From: CAMPJM01 sp964440915
Lineage (GTDB): Bacteria > Bacteroidota > Bacteroidia > Cytophagales > Cyclobacteriaceae
DNA: 64,000 bases
Direction: 5' to 3'
Assembly (NCBI GenBank): GCA_964440915.1
Contig: CAYTTV010000006.1
Coordinates: forward strand, 1-64,000
Below are positions 16,960-25,483 of this stretch, piece by piece. Within the stretch, counting starts at the first letter, position 1, and each line of letters opens with the position of its first letter. The position numbers and the translations under genes were made by a program. Below the pieces are notes generated by a model, which did not search any database, had not been told where the DNA came from, and saw only the letters and a program-made list of their open reading frames with translations.

Positions 16960-18768
16960 ATGCAAATAGAAGAAGTTGTAATCTTTGGCATCAATTATGA
17001 AATAGCCCTTGTTTTAGCCGTTATTTCTGTTGCCGTGATCCTTTTTGTCACAGAGAAACTATCTGTTGACACCGTTAGCATAATTGTGATGGCACTGTTG
17101 ATGGCCACAGGAATCCTCACACCCGAAGAAGGCTTCAGTGGCTTTAGCAATCCTGCTACTATTACTGTTGGAGCCATGTTTGTTATCAGTGCCTCCTTGT
17201 TCAAAACTGGGGTTCTGAATGGGCTGGGCAATCTTTTGATCAAGACCGGCAGAAAGAGTTACCTTCTCTGCCTCTTCACCATTATGGCCTCCTCGGGGCT
17301 GCTCTCGGCATTTATCAACGACACCGCAGTTGTAGCTTTATTTATGCCCCTTGTGCTCCAAGTAGCAAAGGATACTCAAATAAGCCCAGCAAAACTCTTG
17401 ATGCCACTCTCTTTTGGTGCTTTACTAGGAGGTATTTGTACCCTTATCGGAACTTCTACTAATATTTTAGTAAGTGGCATAGCAGTAAGGCAAGGGGAGG
17501 AGGCTTTTACGATGTTTGAGATGACAAGAGTAGGGGTCTGCTTACTGGCTGTAGGGATATTGTACATGATGTTGTGGGGACATAAAAAGCTGCCAGACAG
17601 AAAGCTCAACGAAGACATAGCGGAAGATTTTGACTTAGGCGAATATCTCACGGAGCTTATTATAGATACTAAATTCAAAGATGTGGGCAAACAAATTGCT
17701 GCGTCTGACCTTGCACAACTCTACCGTGTTAAAATTCTGGACATTACAAGAAAAGATGGCCGTCATGTAAAAGCCACTGGCTACACCGATATTCTGGCAG
17801 GCGATACTATGACTATTCTCTGCAATGTGGAAACATTGAAAAAGCTTAGCTTTCAGGAAGGGCTGGAAATTAAAAAAGAACGAAAATTCAGCGAGGCGGG
17901 CCTTTCATCTAATACAGGGAAACTTTATGAAGCGATCGTTACACCAAATTCTGTTTTAGACGGAAAGACTTTAAAACAAATCAATTTCAGTGTTATTTAT
18001 GGCGCTTGGGTATTAGCCATCCGGAATAGGTTAGGTGTCATAGGTGAACAAGTGGGTCGGATGCAACTTAGGGCGGGTGATATCCTATTGCTTTTGGCGA
18101 CGCCAAATGAGGTGTCTACCTTGAGAAAAAGTGGCGACTTTCTTATCATTTCAGAGAAAAACTCCTCCGAGTTTCGGTATAAAAAAACAATCCCCGCCAT
18201 TTTAATCATAGCAGGAGTAATTATTGCATCTGCCCTAAAGATAGCCGCTATCGAATTAAGTGCCACTATTGGTGTGATCCTACTAGTCCTATTCAGGGTA
18301 ATTAATGTAAAAGAAGCCTACTCATCCATAGAGTGGAAGGTTATTTTTATGCTTGCAGGCGTGCTTTCCATGGGTGCGGCTTTAGAAAAAACTGGTGCCG
18401 CCAATGTAATCAGCAATGGCATCGTTTACAGCCTAGGATCATTTGGGCCTCATGCTGTACTATCCGGGTTGTTTTTCATCACTTTCATGTCTACGAATGT
18501 GATGTCAAACAATGCCACCGCTGCCTTATTGACCCCTATAGCAATAGCCATAGCACACACCATGGGCTTGAGCTCAAAGCCGTTCCTAATGGCGATTGCC
18601 TTTGCTGCCTCCTTAAGTTTCATGACCCCTATTGGCTATCAAACCAATACCATGATCTATGGTCCAGGGAATTATCGTTTTATGGATTATGCAAGGGTGG
18701 GAACGCCATTGAACCTTATATTATGGATTATAGCATCAATCCTCATCCCATTATTTCATCCTTTTTAG
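16960..18768 (+). CDS. SLC13-family permease with two TrkA-C domains
   Basis: 602 residues. Hydrophobic segments at about 15-195 and 410-600 form the divalent anion/sodium symporter (DASS, SLC13) fold; G-T-S-T-N near residue 167 and the later segment S-N-N-A-T-A are the repeated sodium and substrate loops of the family. Between them lie two RCK_C/TrkA-C domains (about 220-295 and 310-395), a cytoplasmic regulatory insert. Homologues transport sulfate, dicarboxylates or other anions, so the substrate cannot be fixed. It stands alone, convergent with ddh, whose stop is only 11 bases from its own. Confidence 0.9.
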   Translation: MQIEEVVIFGINYEIALVLAVISVAVILFVTEKLSVDTVSIIVMALLMATGILTPEEGFSGFSNPATITVGAMFVISASLFKTGVLNGLGNLLIKTGRKSYLLCLFTIMASSGLLSAFINDTAVVALFMPLVLQVAKDTQISPAKLLMPLSFGALLGGICTLIGTSTNILVSGIAVRQGEEAFTMFEMTRVGVCLLAVGILYMMLWGHKKLPDRKLNEDIAEDFDLGEYLTELIIDTKFKDVGKQIAASDLAQLYRVKILDITRKDGRHVKATGYTDILAGDTMTILCNVETLKKLSFQEGLEIKKERKFSEAGLSSNTGKLYEAIVTPNSVLDGKTLKQINFSVIYGAWVLAIRNRLGVIGEQVGRMQLRAGDILLLLATPNEVSTLRKSGDFLIISEKNSSEFRYKKTIPAILIIAGVIIASALKIAAIELSATIGVILLVLFRVINVKEAYSSIEWKVIFMLAGVLSMGAALEKTGAANVISNGIVYSLGSFGPHAVLSGLFFITFMSTNVMSNNATAALLTPIAIAIAHTMGLSSKPFLMAIAFAASLSFMTPIGYQTNTMIYGPGNYRFMDYARVGTPLNLILWIIASILIPLFHPF

Positions 18769-18779
18769 TGGATTAATAA

Positions 18780-19769
18780 TTAAAGCAATTGTGCTCTCAA
18801 CTCCTCCCCCGAAACAGGTGATAGCAGCGCAGGTGCAATATCAAATACAGTTTTAGCACCATGAATCCCTTCCTTAGCAAGGCGATATGCGGCACGAGCA
18901 TATGCCACTAGCACACTGGCCGTAAACTCTGGATTGGAGTCCAACTTGAGTGCGTACTCCACTATTTGCTTATGCTCTGCTTGTTCACCGGTCACCCCAC
19001 TTCTGATGACAAATCCACCATGGGGCATTTTGTTATGCTCCCGTTCCATTTCTTCTTCAGAAATAAAATGAACGGTTGTATCGTAATCAGCAAAATAATG
19101 GGGCATAGTTTTTATTTCCTCCTCAATACTTGATATATCTTGCCCTTCTTCAGCCACTACATAACATACCCGTGCATGCTTTTCTCGTGTTGAAAGCTCA
19201 GGGGATATACCTTCTCTCACTCTATTTACTGCATCATCAATCGGAATGGTATATTGCTTGGCAGATTTTACGCCGTTTATCCGCTTTATAGCATCGGAAT
19301 GCCCTTGACTTACACCCTTTCCCCAAAAAGTATAGTCTTTGCCCTGAGGGAGGATGCAATTGTTGTAAAGCCTATTGATGGAAAACATACCTGGATCCCA
19401 TCCTACAGAAATGATACTAGTATGTCGGGAAGCAGCTGCCACTTTATTCACCTGATCGAAATACTGCGGAATCTTTGCATGCGTATCATAACTATCAATA
19501 GTATGGAATAGCTTTGCAATAGCTGGTGTTTGCACAGCCAAATCTGTAGCACTTCCGCCACAAAGGACCATCACGTCTATTTTACCTACAAAATTTTTGA
19601 TGTCATTATAAGGAAAGACCGGTGCTGATACTGTTTTGACGCTTTCAGGTGCTCTTCTGGTAAACACACTGACAAGCTCCATATCCGGATTTTGTCCTAT
19701 GGCTAATTCAACACCCCTGCCTAAATTTCCATAGCCTACTATCCCAATCTTAATTTTCTGCATATTCAA
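18780..19769 (-). CDS. ddh: meso-diaminopimelate D-dehydrogenase
   Basis: 329 residues. Reversible NADP-dependent amination of tetrahydrodipicolinate to meso-diaminopimelate, a one-step branch to lysine and peptidoglycan. Visible features: N-terminal Rossmann loop G-Y-G-N-L-G, the C-G-G-S-A-T-D segment, G-W-D-P-G-M-F-S near residue 130 and the C-terminal M-P-H-G-G-F-V substrate region. Length fits the family. The start could be Met1 or Met3 (M-N-M-Q-K); the former is given. It has an inverted repeat just upstream. Confidence 0.95.
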   Translation of the reverse strand: MNMQKIKIGIVGYGNLGRGVELAIGQNPDMELVSVFTRRAPESVKTVSAPVFPYNDIKNFVGKIDVMVLCGGSATDLAVQTPAIAKLFHTIDSYDTHAKIPQYFDQVNKVAAASRHTSIISVGWDPGMFSINRLYNNCILPQGKDYTFWGKGVSQGHSDAIKRINGVKSAKQYTIPIDDAVNRVREGISPELSTREKHARVCYVVAEEGQDISSIEEEIKTMPHYFADYDTTVHFISEEEMEREHNKMPHGGFVIRSGVTGEQAEHKQIVEYALKLDSNPEFTASVLVAYARAAYRLAKEGIHGAKTVFDIAPALLSPVSGEELRAQLL

Positions 19770-19779
19770 AAGTATTATG

Positions 19780-19802
19780 TTTTTACCCTGTAAAGGTAAA
19801 AA
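19780..19802. promoter_or_regulatory. Inverted repeat just upstream of ddh
   Basis: TTTTTACC (19780-19787) and GGTAAAAA (19795-19802) form a perfect 8-bp inverted repeat eleven bases before the ddh start. On the minus strand it includes TACCTTTA, one mismatch from the -7 consensus, so it may be an operator overlapping the promoter or a leader hairpin. Confidence 0.4.
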
Positions 19803-20037
19803 ATATCAGCTAAATACGATGAAAATAGACGTTATAGAAGTATAACCGCTTAATCTCTAAGCAAAAAATAACAGGACAGGCATAGAAATGCCTATCCAAA
19901 TCTTCCTATGATAATAATATAAGCCAGTTACTATTTCACAAAGCGTTAACGCTTGTTACAAAAATCAGGGCCTTTTAAGAGAAAAAAGTTGGACACATAG
20001 CTATGTAAAAAAATAATTATCAAAAAAAGCTGGGTGT

Positions 20038-20436
20038 CTAAACTTTCTCGCCAAGGATTTGGGTCATTTTTTCATCAGATAAAGGCTTGCTTAAATAGCC
20101 TTTAACGCAAGAATATGCCAGCGCTTTCTCTTCATCGGCTCCTCGAGTCGAGCATGTCAATATCATCAGTTGCGTCTTAGGAAGAGCTGCATGAAAGTTT
20201 TTTTGATAATATCCTAAGAATTCAAACCCATCCATATCGGGCATAGATAGGTCCACAAAAATGACATCTGGGGCTGTTTCTTTTTTTTGCTTGCACCTTT
20301 CCAAGTGTTCGATTGCCTCCCATCCATTGGTTTGGACAATGTAATTTGAAGGCGCAATATAAGATTCAAGAAATTTGCCCAAGGCGAAGTTATTCAGTTC
20401 ATCATCATCAATTACTAAAATCCTACTAAGTCTCAT
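20038..20436 (-). CDS. Single-domain response regulator
   Basis: 132 residues, a receiver domain alone with no output domain. The acidic pocket D-D-D is near residue 10, the phospho-accepting Asp is in F-V-D-L-S-M-P-D-M-D-G near 62, the Thr switch position falls in I-L-T-C-S-T, and the conserved Lys is in L-S-K-P-L. Such CheY-like regulators relay phosphate or bind partners. No kinase gene is adjacent, so the cognate sensor is elsewhere. A -7 promoter element is close upstream. Confidence 0.93.
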   Translation of the reverse strand: MRLSRILVIDDDELNNFALGKFLESYIAPSNYIVQTNGWEAIEHLERCKQKKETAPDVIFVDLSMPDMDGFEFLGYYQKNFHAALPKTQLMILTCSTRGADEEKALAYSCVKGYLSKPLSDEKMTQILGEKV

Positions 20437-20478
20437 GAAGTGAATTGCGTTTACAGTTATCTAATCAGTTTTCAATTG

Positions 20479-20486
20479 CAAATATA
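20479..20486 (-). promoter_or_regulatory. Candidate -7 element for the response regulator
   Basis: On the minus strand this reads TATATTTG followed by CA, an exact match to TAnnTTTG, about 43 bases before the ATG. No clear -33 element is visible. Confidence 0.45.
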
Positions 20487-20805
20487 GGTCAATAAAACAA
20501 TATGACTGTTATACAAATAATTTTCCCTTTTAATTATACTCCCATAAGGCTAATACTTTTTTATAATTTGGCTGTAGGAAGAGGCATTTAAGGCCCTATA
20601 TTAATAACTAATTTACTGTAAAATTTGAGGAATACAAACAAAAGGAGGATAACTGTTCATATATACAATAGTTTCTCTTCGGCATTTCATCCCTTAGAGA
20701 ATTTTATCCATCAATAATTGACCGCCTTTCATCCCCTAAAGGCATGTGTTCTATAAACATTATCCTTTATGCAATTAAGCATGTAACCGTTAAAATTGAC
20801 AAGCC

Positions 20806-20839
20806 TGGTCTCTTTAGTGCTTTCTTCTGCACTAGGACC
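20806..20839. other. Hairpin upstream of the sigma-factor terminator
   Basis: TAGTGC (20815-20820) and GCACTA (20829-20834) form a perfect stem, extended by GGTC/GACC with a bulge. The 470-base gap between the response regulator and the next gene otherwise shows no reading frame of note, only the regulator promoter, this hairpin and the terminator beside it. Two hairpins side by side could form the 3' end of an mRNA or a small RNA. Confidence 0.4.
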
Positions 20840-20845
20840 CAATCA

Positions 20846-20885
20846 TAAAGAAGGACTGTCCTTTGTATAGGAAAGCCCTTCTTTA
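20846..20885 (-). terminator. Terminator after the second ECF sigma gene
   Basis: AAAGAAGG (20847-20854) pairs with CCTTCTTT (20877-20884) and an inner TCCT/AGGA stem continues the hairpin. It lies about 25 bases beyond the stop codon of the minus-strand sigma gene, which fits a 3' end signal, although the downstream T-run is short. Confidence 0.6.
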
Positions 20886-20909
20886 AATTCCATTATAGAT
20901 CAGAAAAAA

Positions 20910-21419
20910 TTATTGAGTAGCATAGTTTTGCAATTTTTCTTTCAATTCCTTTCTGGCTATATGGATACGGTTTTTAACGGTGCCAATCGGAATATTTAAA
21001 CGATCGGCAATTTCATGATATTTGAACCCTCTAAAATGCATCATAAAAGGTGTTTTGTACGCATCATCTAACTTTTTGATCGCCTTATTGATGTCTTTTA
21101 AAGCAAAACTGGAATAGGCGAGATTAGAGGTAACATTGTTCGAAGAATTTAGATAATGAAGATTATCTGTTGTGTCAATGAAAGTGTTGCGCCTTACCAT
21201 TCTTTGATAATTTGTAATGAAGGTATTCTTCATTATCGTGTAAAGCCACGCTTTCAAATTTGTTCCATCTGCAAATTTCTCTCTGTTTGTATAAGCTTTC
21301 AATGTAGTTTCCTGAAGCAGGTCATTAGCAGCTTCTGGGTCTTTGGTAAGCCGCAATGCAAACGGTTTCAAGGATTTTGTCATCTTGTTAAGAGAGTAAC
21401 CGAATTCTAATGCTGTCAT
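20910..21419 (-). CDS. ECF RNA polymerase sigma factor
   Basis: 169 residues from the internal ATG at 21419 (M-T-A-L-E-F-G-Y), which matches the usual start of this family; an ATG at 21488 would add 23 atypical residues. Region 2 includes L-T-K-D-P-E-A-A-N-D-L-L-Q-E-T-T-L-K-A and L-K-A-W-L-Y-T-I-M-K-N-T; region 4 has F-K-Y-H-E-I-A-D-R-L-N-I-P-I-G-T-V-K-N. No anti-sigma gene is adjacent. A common Bacteroidota type with unknown regulon. Confidence 0.93.
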   Translation of the reverse strand: MTALEFGYSLNKMTKSLKPFALRLTKDPEAANDLLQETTLKAYTNREKFADGTNLKAWLYTIMKNTFITNYQRMVRRNTFIDTTDNLHYLNSSNNVTSNLAYSSFALKDINKAIKKLDDAYKTPFMMHFRGFKYHEIADRLNIPIGTVKNRIHIARKELKEKLQNYATQ

Positions 21420-21771
21420 AGTGTTTAGTGGTTTTGGGTTTAAGTAATAATCTTGCCGTTCACAAAAGCTGTGTTTGGCAAATCGCAAAAAATTAAAATG
21501 TTAACAAAAAGTTTAAAAAATACTTAAATCGAAAAAATGAAAGATTAGATATATAAAAAAAACTAAATCATTAAAGTTGAAAAAATCTCTCTTCTCTTAA
21601 AGCATATTATTATACGGCATATTCATAGGAAAGGTTGGCTAAAAATTTAAACTCATGGAAATTCTTACATCAAATTGACTGAGTTTATATATTTTACCTG
21701 CCTTCTAAACTGCCGATATAGTCTGTATATTTGCAAGACATAAAAAATATAATCAATTAAGGCGCTCCACG
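21420..21771. other. AT-rich divergent promoter region
   Basis: This 352-base gap separates a minus-strand sigma gene from plus-strand DUF4286. It is very AT-rich, with poly-A tracts around 21480-21600. Apart from the promoter element at 21726-21733, I see nothing that can be assigned. Confidence 0.4.
21726..21733 (+). promoter_or_regulatory. Candidate -7 element for DUF4286 gene
   Basis: TATATTTG followed by CA is an exact TAnnTTTG match, 38 bases before the ATG at 21772. A -33 TTTG is not evident. Confidence 0.5.
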
Positions 21772-22077
21772 ATGTACTTGTATAATGTAACCGTAAATAT
21801 AGATAGCGACATGGAACAGGATTGGATTCAGTGGATGAAGCATGAGCACATCCCTGAGATCTTGGCTACTGGTCTCTTTGTTGAAAATAAAATCTTTCGT
21901 TTACTGCACGAGCCTCATAATGAAGGAAGCACTTATTCTGTTCAGTATTTCGTCGAATCTTTGGCCAAACTTGACATATATCTAAATGAGCATGCCCCAG
22001 TGCTCACGGCCAAGCATAACGAAAGGTATAAAAACAAACATGTTGCTTTTCGGACCGTGCTAGAGTATGTCCAATAA
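21772..22077 (+). CDS. DUF4286 family protein
   Basis: 101 residues of the Bacteroidota DUF4286 family, recognised by the start Y-N-V-T-V-N-I-D, the W-x-x-W-M-K-x-E-H-I-P segment and the C-terminal F-R-T-V-L-E-Y. The fold looks like a small alpha/beta (ferredoxin-like) domain; function is unknown. The double-ABC gene follows after about 100 bases on the same strand and may be co-transcribed. Confidence 0.8.
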   Translation: MYLYNVTVNIDSDMEQDWIQWMKHEHIPEILATGLFVENKIFRLLHEPHNEGSTYSVQYFVESLAKLDIYLNEHAPVLTAKHNERYKNKHVAFRTVLEYVQ

Positions 22078-22180
22078 CCATCACAATTATTCAAGAATGA
22101 AGCACATGATTTAAAATTACCAACTTGATTCATTTGTTGTATTCAGTTATCAATTGCGCTTCCTTATCAATCCCCAAAAA

Positions 22181-23671
22181 ATGTTGCCCAAAGAACAACT
22201 CCTATCCTTAAAAAACATCGCTTTACGCCGCTACAATAAACCAATTTTTCACGACCTCAATTTTAAAGTAAATAAGGGCGAACATTGGGCAATAATAGGA
22301 GAAAACAACTCAGGAAAGACTGCTTTACTTAAAGTAATTGAAGGAAACCTTCTTATAAATAATGGGGAAATAGAAAGAAATTATTTTGAGCCTTATAAAC
22401 ATAAGGCAATTGAAGACCCATTTTTTACCCATAAAAACTTGGTGGCTACCGTTGGAGCAAAACATAATTTCCGCAACCTTGCGAACATTACTTCCTTTTA
22501 CTATCAACAGCGTTACAACACCTATGATGCTGAGGATGCACAAACAGTAGCCCAATATCTAAAGTCAATACAAGCGCAGGTTAAGGCTGAAGCTCTTTTT
22601 TGGGATTACAATAAGGTGGTAGAGATTCTTAATCTTTCCCATTTAGAGGAGAGCCAGGTGATCAAGTTGTCTAATGGAGAAACAAAGCGTCTATTGATTG
22701 CAGGGGCTTTGTTAAAAAATCCAAAGATATTAATGCTTGACAATCCACTGGTTGGGCTAGATATATCGACCCGCCATCGATTCGATGAGATATTAAATGC
22801 CGTAATTAATAGTGGTATCACAATCATTATGGTCACTTCTCCCGTGGAAATACCTACGGGTATTACACACGTAGCTATTTTAAAGGATGGGAAAATCGTG
22901 AAAACCTCTAAAAGGGAAGACTTTACATACCAAGCCCCTCACGTAAAACCATCACTAGATACCCAACGCCTCAAAGAGCTTTTGCCTCCGACCGTTCATC
23001 ATAAGTTTGGGACAATCATCAAAATGGTAGGCGTGTCGGTAAGTTACGGTTCGGATAATGTCCTTGACAATATCCAATGGGAAGTGAAGCAAGGAGAGCG
23101 ATGGTCACTTTCTGGGCCCAATGGCTCTGGAAAATCCACTTTGCTCAGCTTGATAATGGGGGACAATCCCAAAGCATATGCTAACGACATCACGCTTTTT
23201 GACAAGAAAAGAGGTTCAGGAGAAAGCATCTGGGATATTAAAAAACAAATTGGCTTTGTTTCACCAGAGCTCTATCAGTACTTCCCAAGTGAAAACACAT
23301 GCGGTCACGTAATAGAGTCTGGGTTTTATGATACTCAAGGGCTGTTTAGAAAAAGTCAGCCAGAAAAACAAATACAAGTGTTGAAATGGATGGAGCTCCT
23401 AGGCATAGAATCGTATAAGGACAATCGCTTTAAAGATACTTCGACCAGCACCCAGCGTCTCTGTTTGTTGGCCAGGGCCTTGATCAAAAATCCTCCATTG
23501 CTCATATTGGATGAGCCATGCCAAGGACTGGATACAAGTCAGCAAGCCTATTTTAGAGACATCATTGATGCCATATGCGCCATAAGTATTACCACGCTTA
23601 TATATGTAACCCACTATGAGGAGGAGCTGCCCCGCTGCATTACAAAAAATATGACATTGCAAAAAAGATAG
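22181..23671 (+). CDS. Double ABC ATPase, ModF/PhrA-like, one degenerate site
   Basis: 496 residues from the ATG at 22181 (a TTG at 22154 is less likely). Two ABC modules are fused and no membrane segment is present, as in the ModF/PhrA group. NBD1: Walker A G-E-N-N-S-G-K-T near 40, signature L-S-N-G-E near 163, Walker B I-L-M-L-D-N-P near 183-189, where the catalytic Glu is Asn. NBD2: Walker A G-P-N-G-S-G-K-S-T near 311, a degenerate signature (T-S-T-S-T-Q-R near 421, the usual Gly replaced), Walker B L-L-I-L-D-E-P near 440, intact. In an ABC pair the NBD1 Walker site faces the NBD2 signature, so both losses fall in the same composite ATP site, leaving one canonical site. Function in the cell is unknown; no transporter genes are adjacent. 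Confidence 0.88.
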   Translation: MLPKEQLLSLKNIALRRYNKPIFHDLNFKVNKGEHWAIIGENNSGKTALLKVIEGNLLINNGEIERNYFEPYKHKAIEDPFFTHKNLVATVGAKHNFRNLANITSFYYQQRYNTYDAEDAQTVAQYLKSIQAQVKAEALFWDYNKVVEILNLSHLEESQVIKLSNGETKRLLIAGALLKNPKILMLDNPLVGLDISTRHRFDEILNAVINSGITIIMVTSPVEIPTGITHVAILKDGKIVKTSKREDFTYQAPHVKPSLDTQRLKELLPPTVHHKFGTIIKMVGVSVSYGSDNVLDNIQWEVKQGERWSLSGPNGSGKSTLLSLIMGDNPKAYANDITLFDKKRGSGESIWDIKKQIGFVSPELYQYFPSENTCGHVIESGFYDTQGLFRKSQPEKQIQVLKWMELLGIESYKDNRFKDTSTSTQRLCLLARALIKNPPLLILDEPCQGLDTSQQAYFRDIIDAICAISITTLIYVTHYEEELPRCITKNMTLQKR

Positions 23672-23686
23672 CTATAACCTATCCCA

Positions 23687-23706
23687 TGCTTTTACTTCGG
23701 TAAGCA
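23687..23706. terminator. Hairpin with UUCG loop between convergent genes
   Basis: TGCT(T)TTAC-TTCG-GTAAGCA forms a stable stem with a TTCG tetraloop and one bulged base, between the plus-strand ABC gene and the minus-strand lipoprotein gene. It fits the place of a terminator but has no strong T-run. Confidence 0.4.
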
Positions 23707-23752
23707 GTAATAGCCCCAATCGAACGAAAACCGCTTAGCATTTTTATACTGA

Positions 23753-24889
23753 TTAATATCTACTGTAATAAGAATTGAGCTCAGCAATCAGTTGATCGTA
23801 AATGGGCTTGGTAAAACTGATAAATAGTTCTTGAGGCGGCGGTGGCGGAACTTCAGACCTTTGGCAAATGGCTAGTTGTTCGTCTGTCAGCGCCCTTTCA
23901 TCGCCATTGAAACTGCCCCAAGCTGAATACCATACAAACTCAGGATTGAATTTGCGGTGTCTCAATACAGTATTGTTTTGGGCATCAAATACCTGCATAC
24001 TGAACAGCCCCCTTGAAATGACTTGTTTTTTGTACGTGGTAAGCTTAGCGTTTACAGTTCCATAAACGTCACGCTTCTTCCGATTTTCTGTCACTGTGGC
24101 CACTACTACGCTATCTCTTGTCACCGTTTCAATCACTTTTTCTGTATGGGTTTCCCCTATCACAAAATCATCGAACTGCAGCCGGAGGTATTGATCTACA
24201 TAGGATAACTGCTGCGCTTCTTTTGGGGTATAAAACCGCACAAATTCACTGCCTCTAAACTGCGAGCTCAAATAGCTTTCTATCCTATCTTGAAAATACT
24301 TTCCGCTTAGGTCGTATCGCGCAGGAACTGGAATCTGCTCTATCACTACCTTTATGGTCGCCTCAAACTTTGCCTCCTCTAATTTTTGCCGCACATTTTT
24401 ATAACCCGGCATAAATTCTTGGGTTTCCATAAACAAGTAATAAGCTGCCTTAGCGTCTTCCCTGGTATTTCTGTTTAGCGCCACAAGACCTCTTTGGTAG
24501 CTTTCTTCTGCGGCGAGCCTTTTTAGCTCATCTACTTTGGCAGCATAATACTTTGGGTTAGGCACTACTTTTAGTGCACCTGGAGACCTCCTAATTTCAT
24601 CTGCCAGACTATTGATCTCCTGATACATTCTCAGGGCATCTCTATATTTTGAAGGATTAATACCTGCCAATGAGTTATTGGCATTATTTTCCAATAGCTC
24701 AACGGCAAGCGGATAACTTTTCCTTAAGGTTTCTTTCGATTTCTTATGATCTGGATTTTTACGCAGGCGGTTGACTGCTTTCATCACAGCCTCAGAATAA
24801 TTCCCGCTTTCATAAGCTTTTTTGCCTGAAGAGCAGGAAAGGAAGTATAAAGGAATGCAAATAAGAATCAGCAGGTAAAATTTTCTCAT
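23753..24889 (-). CDS. Lipoprotein with helical repeats
   Basis: 378 residues from the ATG at 24889, which puts a lipobox (Y-F-L-S-C) at the end of the signal peptide; an ATG at 24937 adds 16 residues before it. The first half is helical and TPR-like (Y-E-S-G-N-Y-S-E-A-V-M-K-A-V, then A-K-A-A-Y-Y-L-F-M-E-T). The second half has alternating strands and a P-P-P-P-P-Q-E-L-F tail segment. I do not recognise a named family. Probably an envelope lipoprotein; single gene. Confidence 0.75.
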   Translation of the reverse strand: MRKFYLLILICIPLYFLSCSSGKKAYESGNYSEAVMKAVNRLRKNPDHKKSKETLRKSYPLAVELLENNANNSLAGINPSKYRDALRMYQEINSLADEIRRSPGALKVVPNPKYYAAKVDELKRLAAEESYQRGLVALNRNTREDAKAAYYLFMETQEFMPGYKNVRQKLEEAKFEATIKVVIEQIPVPARYDLSGKYFQDRIESYLSSQFRGSEFVRFYTPKEAQQLSYVDQYLRLQFDDFVIGETHTEKVIETVTRDSVVVATVTENRKKRDVYGTVNAKLTTYKKQVISRGLFSMQVFDAQNNTVLRHRKFNPEFVWYSAWGSFNGDERALTDEQLAICQRSEVPPPPPQELFISFTKPIYDQLIAELNSYYSRY

Positions 24890-25011
24890 CGGATAAGGCA
24901 ATTTATTCTCAGACAAAAATAACACATACAATGCCACATTTGTCTGAGTACTTATAAGAAGGTTACCAATGTAATATTATCGTCCATAAGATGCATGTTG
25001 GGCAACCTATT

Positions 25012-25479
25012 TCACGGTTCAAAATGCTGGATTTGCGTTTTTGTCAATCGGCAGTTGATCCATTCACCATCGAGGCTAGCACCCATTTTTTTATAAAAAT
25101 CAATAGCCTGTCTATTCCAATCTAAAACTTGCCAGTCCATCCGGCCTACCTGCTCTTCTTTTGCTTTTAATATGACTCTTTCGAAAAGCATTTTTCCTAT
25201 GCCTCTACCACGATACTCTTCTTTCACGATGAGATCTTCTAGATATAAACTTCTGCCTTTCCAAGTGGAATAATTGTAATAGTATAGGGCTAAGGCCACA
25301 ACCTTTCCATCCATTTCTGCCACAAAAAATTCAAAGACAGGCCTCTTGCCAAACCCGTCTTTGATCATATTTTCTACAGTATTCTCAACAGCATCAGGTG
25401 CTTTCTCAAATATTGCCAACTCCCTAATCAAGGTTAGTGCGTCTTCTAGGTCATCCTGATTTCCTATTCTAATATTCAT
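25012..25479 (-). CDS. GNAT family N-acetyltransferase, SSAT-like
   Basis: 155 residues of the GNAT fold. The acetyl-CoA loop Y-R-G-R-G-I-G-K-M-L-F is near residue 95; Y-S-T-W-K-G-R-S-L-Y-L-E-D-L and the C-terminal W-N-x-x-A-I-D-F-Y-K-K-M-G-A motif are typical of diamine/polyamine acetyltransferases of the spermidine/spermine type. The substrate may therefore be a polyamine or a related amine such as thialysine. It starts 4 bases after the peptidase stop, so the two are probably co-transcribed. Confidence 0.88.
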   Translation of the reverse strand: MNIRIGNQDDLEDALTLIRELAIFEKAPDAVENTVENMIKDGFGKRPVFEFFVAEMDGKVVALALYYYNYSTWKGRSLYLEDLIVKEEYRGRGIGKMLFERVILKAKEEQVGRMDWQVLDWNRQAIDFYKKMGASLDGEWINCRLTKTQIQHFEP

Positions 25480-25483
25480 TCAA

